DNA of 64,000 nt, taken from NCBI GenBank assembly GCA_028351715.1, contig JAOMKM010000003.1, positions 26,151-90,150 on the forward strand, in the 5' to 3' direction. The position numbers and the translations under genes were made by a program. Origin of the DNA: Methylophilaceae bacterium. Its GTDB lineage: Bacteria > Pseudomonadota > Gammaproteobacteria > Burkholderiales > Methylophilaceae. Positions within the stretch are counted from its first letter, which is position 1. Each line of letters begins with the position of its first letter. This document shows, in pieces, positions 41,749 through 50,999 of the stretch. The notes beneath the pieces are model-generated. The model was not told the origin of the DNA, did not search any database, and saw only the letters and a program-made list of their open reading frames with translations.

Positions 41749-42294
41749 ATGTTTATCATTAAAAAAATATTGAATTTAAATAGCGCTGTCTTTATATTTA
41801 TACTAATAATAACAATATTTATTTCAGTAAATGAGCTTATTGAAATAAAAGAATTACGTAAGATTAATAATAAAATAAATAATGACGAGTTAGTAACTAA
41901 TGATAAGTATGAGGAGCTAAGTTTATATTCCTCTGCTTACTTATTAGGAAAGCAAGGTGAGTACGAGAATGCTATAGAAAAATATAATGTACTTTTGAAG
42001 TTATATCCAGGTACCAATATTATTGATGTTATCTATTTTAATATTGGAACAGTCTACCTACAAGATGCACTATCCAAGCCCCTGAGTGACGATGGTAAAT
42101 TAACAATTGAAAACTTTCAAAAGTTACAAAGCGCTATAATATCTTTCGAGAAGGCTCTCGCGATAAACCCCCTTAATGAATTAGCAAAATTTAATTTAAG
42201 TATTTTGTATTCATCTATGCCAAAGGAGCCCTCTAAAGTTATTTCTGAGCAAGCTGTTCAAGAATTAAGTAATATTCCAATTGGACTCCCATGA
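41749..42294 (+). CDS. mxaK: MxaK-like TPR/membrane protein
   Basis: N-terminal TM, TPR-like repeats (YNVLLKLYPGTNIIDVIYFNIGTVY; FEKALAINPLNELAKFNLSILY); synteny. Confidence 0.75.
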   Translation: MFIIKKILNLNSAVFIFILIITIFISVNELIEIKELRKINNKINNDELVTNDKYEELSLYSSAYLLGKQGEYENAIEKYNVLLKLYPGTNIIDVIYFNIGTVYLQDALSKPLSDDGKLTIENFQKLQSAIISFEKALAINPLNELAKFNLSILYSSMPKEPSKVISEQAVQELSNIPIGLP

Positions 42295-43268
42295 AATCAA
42301 AGTTCATTAGCCTAATTAAAAATAAAAAAGAATTACTGGTTCTATTAACTAGCATTCTTCTTTGTCTTGTCGCAATTAATAACCCAATGATTAAGTTAAA
42401 AAAATCTATCACAAGCTATATGCTTTTAGTTGATGTCAGTCAGTCAATGAATGCTGAAGATTTAACTTATACGGATAATAAAATTTCGAGAATTGAATAC
42501 ACTAAATTATTAATAAAAAAAATTATTGACTCTTCTGAATGTGGAAGTTTTTTTAGTATTAATATATTTGCTGCTGATAATGTAGCCTCTATTATCGAGC
42601 CTATAGAAAAATGTAAAAATTATGACGAACTTATAGACACTATTGACAAACTTGAATGGAGGATGGCATGGAAAGGTAACTCAAGAATTACTTTTGGTAT
42701 TAAGTCTGCAGCAAAAATGCAGGATAGCCTTAATTTTCCATCTAAAATTCTTTTCTTTACAGATGGGGATGAAGCACCAAAAGTTAACGCTATTAATAGA
42801 GTGAATTTAGATAATTTTAATTTAGGTGATGAAATAATTTTTATTGGGATTGGGGGGTCTGAGCAGGTTCCTGTTCCAAGATATAACTCAAGAAATATGC
42901 TAGTTGGTTTTTGGGGCTCTGACATCTATGATTCGTTGCCTGGGGCGACAGGGTCAAGAAATATTGATAGCGGAAAAGATGACCCTGACCCTTCTGTTGC
43001 GTCTGCAGAATATGATCGTTATCTATCAAAATTATATGAAGATTATCTTTTAGAAATTACGGGACAAATAAATGCGAAATATCTTAAGGGAGAATTCTCT
43101 AATAGATTTGTAAATTCTATTTTAAAAAATAAACCGAGAAAGAAAATTGAGTCTGAGTTGTTCCTAGAGAAACCAAGTGTATTAATTATATTGATATTGA
43201 TAGTGCTTTTATATACAGAAAGCTCTATTACTAACATTTTGAAAAGATTCGCTGAAAAATACAATTAA
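42291..43268 (+). CDS. mxaL: VWA-domain protein (mxaL-like)
   Basis: YMLLVDVSQSMNAEDL MIDAS; last gene of RSACKL order. Confidence 0.8.
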   Translation: MKSKFISLIKNKKELLVLLTSILLCLVAINNPMIKLKKSITSYMLLVDVSQSMNAEDLTYTDNKISRIEYTKLLIKKIIDSSECGSFFSINIFAADNVASIIEPIEKCKNYDELIDTIDKLEWRMAWKGNSRITFGIKSAAKMQDSLNFPSKILFFTDGDEAPKVNAINRVNLDNFNLGDEIIFIGIGGSEQVPVPRYNSRNMLVGFWGSDIYDSLPGATGSRNIDSGKDDPDPSVASAEYDRYLSKLYEDYLLEITGQINAKYLKGEFSNRFVNSILKNKPRKKIESELFLEKPSVLIILILIVLLYTESSITNILKRFAEKYN

Positions 43269-43287
43269 CAAATCACAATGTTTTGTC

Positions 43288-43315
43288 TTGACATCAAATT
43301 TGCCTCAAGCATAAT
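43288..43315 (+). promoter_or_regulatory. Near-consensus sigma70 promoter upstream of small membrane protein cluster
   Basis: TTGACA-N16-CATAAT, about 80 nt before ATG 43397. Confidence 0.65.
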
Positions 43316-43396
43316 CTTAAACTGATTTAATTAGCATACATAATATTAGTAAGCATTATATTCAATACTTATTATTTACCTAAAGAAAAGGATTAT

Positions 43397-43585
43397 ATGA
43401 AGAGAAAAATTGGGCAGGTTGCAATTTTCCTAGCAATATTAGCGGTAATTTGGCTTGTACTCGGCATGATTGATATAGTCCCATTTTTAATAGAGCTGCC
43501 ACATGAAACAAGTTTAAGAGCGCATGCATCATTAGCAGTGATTCTCTTATTAATAGCTTCGTGGGCTTTTTGGAATGAAGATTAA
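43397..43585 (+). CDS. Small (62 aa) two-TM membrane protein
   Basis: RBS aaagga; MKRKIGQVAIFLAILAVIWLVLGMIDIVPFLIELPHETSLRAHASLAVILLLIASWAFWNED. Confidence 0.75.
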   Translation: MKRKIGQVAIFLAILAVIWLVLGMIDIVPFLIELPHETSLRAHASLAVILLLIASWAFWNED

Positions 43586-43606
43586 TTTTTAAATAAAGGT
43601 TTAATT

Positions 43607-43780
43607 ATGATAAAAACAGCAGACATATGTATTTTAATTTCAGTAGCAGTTGCATTTATAACAACTTCTTATCTTTGGTTTAGTGTAGGCAACAAGGAAG
43701 AAGCATTATTTACAGCAACTTGGATTCCATCAATTTTGACTTTCGCTATTTACTTTAAATTAATAGCAAGGAAGGACTAA
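43607..43780 (+). CDS. Small (57 aa) two-TM membrane protein
   Basis: RBS aaagg; MIKTADICILISVAVAFITTSYLWFSVGNKEEALFTATWIPSILTFAIYFKLIARKD; shorter than ORF-track cutoff. Confidence 0.75.
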   Translation: MIKTADICILISVAVAFITTSYLWFSVGNKEEALFTATWIPSILTFAIYFKLIARKD

Positions 43781-43782
43781 TC

Positions 43783-43896
43783 ATGGAAGATCCATTATTA
43801 TTCTTTGTTGGTTTCTTTTGTTTTGTACTTGCAATAGTCGGTGCTGTAATGACAGTCCTAGAATTTAGAAACATAGAATTAAAAAACAAAAAATAA
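43783..43896 (+). CDS. Small (37 aa) single-TM membrane protein
   Basis: RBS aaggaagg; MEDPLLFFVGFFCFVLAIVGAVMTVLEFRNIELKNKK; 2 nt after previous stop. Confidence 0.7.
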   Translation: MEDPLLFFVGFFCFVLAIVGAVMTVLEFRNIELKNKK

Positions 43897-44081
43897 ATCC
43901 TAGATTTAAAAAATCTACTTAATATTGATTAAATTTACAGGGAAATATCTATAAATAATTTTTCTAGTATCCAAGATTAATTTTAAGCTGCAGGTTCAGG
44001 TGTTGAATTATCCCTGTTAAAATTTGTTATTATCTACTGAAGTTTATTTAACTAAATAAAAAGGAAGTAGTATTTAATAGA

Positions 44082-44978
44082 ATGAAGCTTAATGTTTATT
44101 ATGATTTGAAGTATGTGCCATGCACATTTGATTTTGCAACTTATTTAGTTTTATGTAATGCAATAAGACAGGATATGAATCTTGATTCCATGGCCGTTAA
44201 TATTATCTGCGGTGAATTTAGAAAAAGAACTGCTAGAGATCACAAAACACTAGACTCCCACAAAAATTGGCGTGTACATAACATTCTAAGTAGATTGCCT
44301 TTCTTGATTCCAGAAGTTACAGATCTGGATATAATTAAAAGATCGATAGATAGAATTGAATTTCCTGCTTTCCCAGGTGGCTACCCTTCAGAAGATACAA
44401 ATGCCAGCCACTTTCCAGTTTCTCCTAAAGCCCTTGAGTATTTTGTGAGTAATAAAGCAATCAATCTAAGGCCTTACAGGGCTTCTGAAGAAGCAAAAAA
44501 ACTAATAAATAGTACTTTCGACGATAACGTCATTACAATCACATTAAGAACTTCAAAACATAATCCAATTAGAAACTCGAATCTAGATGAGTGGTATAAA
44601 GTATCTCAAGAATTAAAAAACTCAAATTTTAGGCCAATTATTATCCCTGACTTTGACGATTATATGAATGAACAAGATTTTGCTAAATACGACTGGGAAA
44701 TATATGCACCTGCCATAATAGATTTGGATTTAAGATTAGCACTTTATGAGAAAGCACATGATAATCTTTGCATTAATAACGGAACTTCAGTGTTATTACA
44801 TTATTCCGATTGTAAATATCGTATGTTTAAAGTAATTTGTGACACAGACTCTACTAATCCTGAATTTTATAAAAAGATTACTGGCCTTGAGTTGGAGGGG
44901 AAATATGAATTTGCTACTTCTGATCAGCACTTTATTTGGGAAGATGATTCTGCCGATATAATTTTAAAGCATCTTTAA
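44082..44978 (+). CDS. Putative GT-B-like glycosyltransferase, paralog of 53648-54556
   Basis: YYDLKYVPCTFDFATYLV..., DDNVITITLRTSKHNPIRNSNLDEWYKV, LRLALYEKAHDNLCINNGTSVLL; second-domain layout resembles GT-B sugar-nucleotide domain. Confidence 0.5.
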   Translation: MKLNVYYDLKYVPCTFDFATYLVLCNAIRQDMNLDSMAVNIICGEFRKRTARDHKTLDSHKNWRVHNILSRLPFLIPEVTDLDIIKRSIDRIEFPAFPGGYPSEDTNASHFPVSPKALEYFVSNKAINLRPYRASEEAKKLINSTFDDNVITITLRTSKHNPIRNSNLDEWYKVSQELKNSNFRPIIIPDFDDYMNEQDFAKYDWEIYAPAIIDLDLRLALYEKAHDNLCINNGTSVLLHYSDCKYRMFKVICDTDSTNPEFYKKITGLELEGKYEFATSDQHFIWEDDSADIILKHL

Positions 44979-45099
44979 ATTGATTATTTTAAAGCACTAA
45001 ATATAGAAAACTCTCGTAAAATCCTTCTCCTCAATAATAGGTTCAAATAAGAAATTTTCATTGGTACCCATAGCAAAACAAGACTTGCATAAAGTATTT

Positions 45100-45108
45100 T
45101 GCTATAAT
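45100..45108 (+). promoter_or_regulatory. Extended -10 promoter element upstream of peptide/radical-SAM unit
   Basis: TGcTATAAT, about 35 nt before ATG 45143. Confidence 0.5.
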
Positions 45109-45142
45109 CGCACGTACTTCAAGCAAACCAAAAGATTGGAGT

Positions 45143-45253
45143 ATGGCTAAAATGGTAGAGACGATAAGAATAAAAATAGGTACGTGTAATGGAGATAATA
45201 ATTGCTCCACACAATGTAGTCCTTCCTATCCTTTTTTTCCAATAGGTATCTAA
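45143..45253 (+). CDS. Candidate 36-aa Cys-containing peptide (possible RiPP precursor); alternative start 45152
   Basis: MAKMVETIRIKIGTCNGDNNCSTQCSPSYPFFPIGI*; GGAG at 45138; stop 4 nt before radical SAM ATG at 45258, different frame. Confidence 0.5.
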   Translation: MAKMVETIRIKIGTCNGDNNCSTQCSPSYPFFPIGI

Positions 45254-45257
45254 AACT

Positions 45258-47279
45258 ATGGCAGCGAAAAAACTAATCTATCTTGCAGATCTAACCCATA
45301 AAGGCTTAGTTTTATCCTCTGTCGTATTTCCTCTTTCCATTGGGTTAATTGCTGCTTACTTAATTAATAAGCGTCCAGAAGATTTCGAAATTGAACTATT
45401 TAAATACCCAGACGACCTTAGTTCTGCAATTGAAAAAAGAAAACCAGATGTGGTAGCTTTTGCCAATTATTCATGGAACTTTCATTTGGGATACCAATTC
45501 GCAAAGATAATAAAAAAGCTTTACCCTAAAATAATAACAGTTTTCGGGGGGCCAAATTACGGCCTTGAAAATGAAGAAATTGAAGAATTCTGGAAAACAT
45601 ATAATCTAATCGATTTTTATGTAGTTAAAGAAGGAGAGGAAGCGTTTCTTCAGCTTTTAGAAACCTTACTTTTACACAATTTTTCACCAGAAGAAATTAA
45701 GGCAAATAGGAAAAAGATTTCAAACTGCCATTATGCTGTTGATGGTGAAGTTATTATAGGGGAAAATCTTCCGCGACTGGCTTTAGAGGACATTCCCTCA
45801 CCTTACCTAATGGGTCTGATGGATAAATTCTTTGATGAGAGTTTAGGGCCAATGATTCATACTACTCGTGGTTGTCCTTTTAGCTGTTCTTTTTGCACCG
45901 AAGGAGCACCTTACTACAACATTGTTGAGCAACGAACAGAAACATTAAAACAAGAGCTTCATTATATTGCTAAACGAATACGTGGTCCTAATGATCTATA
46001 TATATCTGATGCTAATTTTGGTATGTTCAAGCAAGATATCCAAAAAGCTGAAATCTTAGTCGGAATGCAGCAGGAATATGATTACCCTAAAAATATTCAC
46101 GTTTCGACAGGAAAAAATCAAAAAGATCGCGTTATTAATATTGCGAAAATGTTAGATGGGGCTTTAAGTATGGCCGCATCACTTCAATCCACTGATCCTA
46201 ATGTACTAGAAAACGTTTCACGGTCAAATATCTCAATTGAAAAGCTAAGTGACGCAGGAAAACTTGCTAACAAAGTTGATGCTGGAACTTACAGTGAGAT
46301 TATTTTAGGTCTTCCCGGTGACAACTTCGAGCGGCATCTCAAAAGCTTAAGAGACTGCGTAGATGCTAATTTCGATAATATCCGAATGTACCAACTAATA
46401 ATGTTGCACCAAACAGAACTCAATACACCCGCAAGTAGAAGAAAATACGCAATAAAATCAAAGCATCGTATTATGCCCCGCTCTTTTGGTCGCTATAGTC
46501 TTTCTGGGAATGACTTTATTGCAGTTGAATCAGAAGAAATATTATACGAACATAACACCCTGCCCTTTGATGATTACATAAGAGCTCGTGAATTAGATTT
46601 TACAGTTGAACTCCTTCATAACGGAAGAGTTTATGAGGAGCTTCAATCATTTTGTGAGATAACTAAGCTGTCATGGTTTGATTTTATTCTTCGTTTTTAT
46701 GAAAATCGACGTAACTATGGAGATGATATTTGCAAAATGTATGATGATTTTAAAGAGGGGCTTACCGACCGTTTATGGAGCACCAGAGAGCAGCTCGAGA
46801 CTCATGCAACTAATAATATTGAGCACCTAATTTCGGACGAAAAAGGTACTAATGAGATGTCAATGGGGAAAGCTACTGGCTTTATGGTTTTGTTCGAGAA
46901 AATAAATGGCATCCTATTTAACGAAATGAAGAGTTGGCTTTCTGAATTAAATATATTAGATTCCGAGTCCGAGAAATACCTAGATGAATCATGCCGTTTT
47001 AGTCACTTGCGTAAAATTAACTTAATGGGTAATGAAAATGAATTTATAGAGAGTTTTAATTTTGATTTTAAAGCGCTTGAACAATCTGGGTTTAAACTAT
47101 TAGCTAAAGAAATAAAACTAAAATCACCTACAAAATTTAAAATAACACATTCCTTTCAGCAACATAAAAAAATCAATTCTTACATTAAGGAATTTGGGAG
47201 GTTACATGATGGCTTGGGAAAAATGTTAATGCGCTACCCACATGTTCATAGAATATTCCGTCAAGTACAATCAGCTTAG
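45258..47279 (+). CDS. B12-binding-domain radical SAM protein
   Basis: N-terminal cobalamin-binding-like fold (DVVAFANYSWNFHLGYQFAKIIKKLYPKIITVFGGPN), TRGCPFSCSFC (CxxxCxxC), GTYSEIILGLPGDNFE. Confidence 0.88.
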   Translation: MAAKKLIYLADLTHKGLVLSSVVFPLSIGLIAAYLINKRPEDFEIELFKYPDDLSSAIEKRKPDVVAFANYSWNFHLGYQFAKIIKKLYPKIITVFGGPNYGLENEEIEEFWKTYNLIDFYVVKEGEEAFLQLLETLLLHNFSPEEIKANRKKISNCHYAVDGEVIIGENLPRLALEDIPSPYLMGLMDKFFDESLGPMIHTTRGCPFSCSFCTEGAPYYNIVEQRTETLKQELHYIAKRIRGPNDLYISDANFGMFKQDIQKAEILVGMQQEYDYPKNIHVSTGKNQKDRVINIAKMLDGALSMAASLQSTDPNVLENVSRSNISIEKLSDAGKLANKVDAGTYSEIILGLPGDNFERHLKSLRDCVDANFDNIRMYQLIMLHQTELNTPASRRKYAIKSKHRIMPRSFGRYSLSGNDFIAVESEEILYEHNTLPFDDYIRARELDFTVELLHNGRVYEELQSFCEITKLSWFDFILRFYENRRNYGDDICKMYDDFKEGLTDRLWSTREQLETHATNNIEHLISDEKGTNEMSMGKATGFMVLFEKINGILFNEMKSWLSELNILDSESEKYLDESCRFSHLRKINLMGNENEFIESFNFDFKALEQSGFKLLAKEIKLKSPTKFKITHSFQQHKKINSYIKEFGRLHDGLGKMLMRYPHVHRIFRQVQSA

Positions 47280-47284
47280 TTAAT

Positions 47285-48460
47285 TTAAAAAACACTAGTT
47301 AAGCCATAAATTCGCCTTGGTTCGTAATTCAATATTTTTTTTATTAATACTCGTGAACTATCTAGAGCAGTTATCAACATAATAGAATCATTTATATCAT
47401 CACCCGAAAATTTTTCAATTCTTGGAGAAATATAAGGAAGATACTTGCCAGTTCTTTCATCATTATCATCATAAATTTTTGAGACCCACTCCAAATTAGA
47501 TTTCATATGATAAGCCAGTATTGGAAGCATTTGAGCGGCCCCAAGTCCAATAACTTGCTCGTCAAACATTCGAATTTGATTTAAAGATTCTTGGAGTTGG
47601 TTTTTGTAAACATTAAAGTTATCAGTGATCACTTTTTCTGAAATTAAGTTGAAAGTTTGTAAAGGCATTCTTTCTTTAATAATTTTACTATTTTTTCTAA
47701 ACCAATATAATGAGCTGCCGCCCCAAAGATGATAATTATATTTATTCCCTATAAATTCGCAACCAATTCGCTCTATAAGGAATCTCATTGATGAATATGA
47801 GAAATACTGTAAATGCTGATGAAAAACCTGATCAAATCTTCTCTGTTTGATTGTAGATTCAAGGCTAGGTACTTCTATAAAAAATAAGCAGTCATCAGAA
47901 GCTAAATCAACTAATTTAATAAATTCCTCATATATCCCATCGATGTGTTCAAAGGTATGTGATGAAACAATTAGGTCTGGCTTTGTATTAAAATCTGTTT
48001 TATCTAATTCGCTTATAAACTTTCCTAGTATGGATATTTTATCGTCACCTTTGAAATTTTTACCTTTCCAAACTGGATCTATTCCGGTCAAATTTTTTGC
48101 TTTATTAGATAATTTATTAATTAGATATACATCATTACACCCAACTTCTAAGACCTGATTAAAAATATTATTTCCAATGACACTCTCTATTGTTTGGTAT
48201 AAAAAGTTATTTGAACAAATAGAAAGATTGCTTCCTGATGTCCTATGAGTATAGCTATCATCGTAGACAACACCTGGATCTAATACATTTTTTAATTGGC
48301 CGTGGCCACAATTTCTACAATAATTAAGACCCTGGTCATACAAATTATTTTCTAGGTCTTTTTCCCTAAGATATAAGCCAGTTAATGGCAATTTTGGCAT
48401 CTCGATCAATTCAATTAAATCATTTTTTGAGCAGATATTACAAGTGACCTTAGTTTTCAT
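47285..48460 (-). CDS. Class I SAM methyltransferase with N-terminal Zn-finger (sugar C-methyltransferase-like)
   Basis: VTCNICSKNDLIEL...LNYCRNCGHGQLKN zinc-ligand pairs; VLEVGCNDVYLINKLS; SSHTFEHIDG. Confidence 0.82.
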   Translation of the reverse strand: MKTKVTCNICSKNDLIELIEMPKLPLTGLYLREKDLENNLYDQGLNYCRNCGHGQLKNVLDPGVVYDDSYTHRTSGSNLSICSNNFLYQTIESVIGNNIFNQVLEVGCNDVYLINKLSNKAKNLTGIDPVWKGKNFKGDDKISILGKFISELDKTDFNTKPDLIVSSHTFEHIDGIYEEFIKLVDLASDDCLFFIEVPSLESTIKQRRFDQVFHQHLQYFSYSSMRFLIERIGCEFIGNKYNYHLWGGSSLYWFRKNSKIIKERMPLQTFNLISEKVITDNFNVYKNQLQESLNQIRMFDEQVIGLGAAQMLPILAYHMKSNLEWVSKIYDDNDERTGKYLPYISPRIEKFSGDDINDSIMLITALDSSRVLIKKILNYEPRRIYGLTSVF

Positions 48461-48539
48461 TGGATACCCTCAATGTCTTCAAAGAAATAATCAACAGCGT
48501 ATGCCATGAATGTTTTTCGCATTGATTGATAAATGAATT

Positions 48540-48785
48540 TTATAATAGTTTTTTAAGGTATGGATGTATATCATACAAGCGGCATTCTATGTCACTCAAA
48601 CAAAGATTGCAATAACGGTCTATCGCGAAATAGTGCTTTAAAAATTTTGATCTACTATATTTGACTAACCTTATATATATTAAAAAAAAATGATCAACTG
48701 ATCTAAACTTGTTAGGGGTATAGCCATATTGTAAGAATTTAAATTGTTTGAAGTTTGCGATAATGATAAGATGGCACTTGATAAA
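48540..48785 (-). pseudogene. Possible 5'-truncated gene remnant (81 sense codons, no ATG)
   Basis: Open frame FIKCHLIIANFKQFKFLQYGYTPNKFRSVDHFFLIYIRLVKYSRSKFLKHYFAIDRYCNLCLSDIECRLYDIHPYLKKLL*, upstream of and co-directional with 47285-48460. Confidence 0.3.
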
Positions 48786-48804
48786 TTAGTAGCTTAAAAT
48801 CATT

Positions 48805-49704
48805 ATGGACTTAACACCATTCCTCGACAGAATAGATGATATCTACAAAAATACAGATGCAGCAGAAATAAAAAGTCAAATCAATGAATTAGATGAAGGG
48901 CTTAGGAATTTAACAAGAACGGTTCCTGTTCATCCAACTGAACTTCAATGGATAAAAGTTAAGCTAGGTTTTATAGAAGAATTTAGCTTTCCAGTATTAA
49001 AACAAGGTAAGACATCAACATTAGAGTTGTTTTGTGCCCCTGATTTAGTTTTATTTTTGTCTTATTATAAAAATAAAATGTCTAAAAATATTTTTATTGA
49101 TATTGGAGCTAATATCGGTCTTCATACTCTTGTGGCAAGACGATGTGGTTTAAAGACTTTTTCATTTGAGCCCGATCATGATACCTACTCAATTGGAAAG
49201 CTATTTCTAGAAAAAAATTCTTGTGGAATGAAATTTGTAGATAGTACTTCAATTTCAAAAAATCATAACTTTTCTATTGAATCAAGTTATATTGAAGCTG
49301 CAGCAACAGAAGGCTTTGGTGAGCAAACCTTTGTAAGATTTTTAGATAACCCCACCGGGAATCATGTTAAGGGATACAAAAAAAATATTTATGGCAATGT
49401 GGAAGAGAAGATAGTCAAGACCATAGATATTAATAGCTTTATAAATAAGTCCTTCACAGCCAAAATAGATGCTGAAGGTGCAGATGCCATTATATTAAAC
49501 AGATTAATAAGCAACCCAAATTTTTACAATTATTCTAATGCCATTCATTTATGTGACTGGAGAGATGAGACACGTATTGATATGTATGAAAGCATTAAAA
49601 ACATTAAAGCGGAAGTTAAAGATGGTATTGGTGGAAACAGAATAGACTCCTTGATTGATACTCCTGCTAATAAATCGTACGATTTTGTTTCAATCTTATC
49701 CTAA
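48805..49704 (+). CDS. FkbM-family methyltransferase
   Basis: NIFIDIGANIGLHTLVARRCGLKTFSFEPD; IDAEGADAIIL. Confidence 0.85.
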   Translation: MDLTPFLDRIDDIYKNTDAAEIKSQINELDEGLRNLTRTVPVHPTELQWIKVKLGFIEEFSFPVLKQGKTSTLELFCAPDLVLFLSYYKNKMSKNIFIDIGANIGLHTLVARRCGLKTFSFEPDHDTYSIGKLFLEKNSCGMKFVDSTSISKNHNFSIESSYIEAAATEGFGEQTFVRFLDNPTGNHVKGYKKNIYGNVEEKIVKTIDINSFINKSFTAKIDAEGADAIILNRLISNPNFYNYSNAIHLCDWRDETRIDMYESIKNIKAEVKDGIGGNRIDSLIDTPANKSYDFVSILS

Positions 49705-49718
49705 CAAAGAGTCAGTGA

Positions 49719-50882
49719 ATGAATAAATTTTCAAAAATATCAGAAAACCTTATTGGCCAAAAAATGTTCCAAATTTTGGCTCAAGCAAAGGAGCTTGAAA
49801 GGCAAGGTAAGGATGTTATTCATTTTGAAATCGGTGATCCTGATTACAAAACTCCACAAAACATAAAGGATGCTGGTTGCAAAGCAATACAGGATGACCA
49901 TACTCATTACACTATTTCTCAGGGCCTTGAAGAATTTAGGTATGAAGCGAGTAAAAAAATAAGTATCTCTAGAAATTTTTTACCTTCAGTGGAGCAAATC
50001 CTGGTGACCCCTGGGGCGAATATTCAGATTTATTTAACATTGTTAGCTGTTGCAGACCCTGGAGACGAAATAATAATTACAGACCCATGCTTTGTGAGTT
50101 ACGTTTCAATCATAAACTTATGTAATTTAGTGCCTATTAAAGTCCCTCTTCTTGAAGAAAATAATTTTAGGTTGTCACCTGATGATTTAAAGAATGCAAT
50201 TACCAAAAAAACAAAGTTAATTATTATAAATTCACCAAATAATCCAACTGGCTCTGTTATCAAAAAAGATGAGATGAAATCTATTTATGAGATTGCTGAA
50301 AAAAATGACATTTATATACTAAGTGATGAAGTGTATTCACGGATGGTCTTCGAAAAAGGTGAGTTCCTATCACCATCGTCATTTGATCGCTGCAACGAAA
50401 GAGTTATTGTTGCACATTCATTTAGCAAGTCTCATGCCATGACTGGCTGGAGGATAGGTGCCGTGATGGGACCAAAAGAACTAATAAGAAGAATGACTTT
50501 AATTCTAGAAACTATTACGTCGTGTGTTTCACCTTTTATACAAATTGCAGCTATTGAGGCGCTGACCGGGCCTCACCCTGAGGTAGATAAGATGATAAAT
50601 ACTTTAATGCATTCAAGAAATACTCTAGTCTCAGGTTTAAATTCAATAGAAGGTATTAGTTGTCTCAGTCCTGGGGGCTCATTCTATGCATTTCCTAATG
50701 TCTCTGAATTAAAAATGAATGGGTTAGAATTTTCTGATTATCTTTTAAAAGAATCTTTTATAGCAACATGTCCAGGAGCTCATTTCGGTGACGCTGGGAA
50801 AAATTATGTTAGATTTTGTTTTGCCACACCAGAAATAAAAATTCGGGAAGCAATAGATAGAATGAGGCTTCTTTTTAATTAA
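49719..50882 (+). CDS. Class I/II pyridoxal-phosphate aminotransferase
   Basis: HFEIGDPDYKTP; INSPNNPTGSV; HSFSKSHAMTGWRIG. Confidence 0.92.
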   Translation: MNKFSKISENLIGQKMFQILAQAKELERQGKDVIHFEIGDPDYKTPQNIKDAGCKAIQDDHTHYTISQGLEEFRYEASKKISISRNFLPSVEQILVTPGANIQIYLTLLAVADPGDEIIITDPCFVSYVSIINLCNLVPIKVPLLEENNFRLSPDDLKNAITKKTKLIIINSPNNPTGSVIKKDEMKSIYEIAEKNDIYILSDEVYSRMVFEKGEFLSPSSFDRCNERVIVAHSFSKSHAMTGWRIGAVMGPKELIRRMTLILETITSCVSPFIQIAAIEALTGPHPEVDKMINTLMHSRNTLVSGLNSIEGISCLSPGGSFYAFPNVSELKMNGLEFSDYLLKESFIATCPGAHFGDAGKNYVRFCFATPEIKIREAIDRMRLLFN

Positions 50883-50999
50883 ACCTTAAATATTAAATTG
50901 CTTTATAAAAAAAATTCTTGGCTGCAATAAACTGATAGACATTACTAAATGACTGTTATTATTATTTTAATTGAGTAATTGTAACCTGAAGGATTTTAT

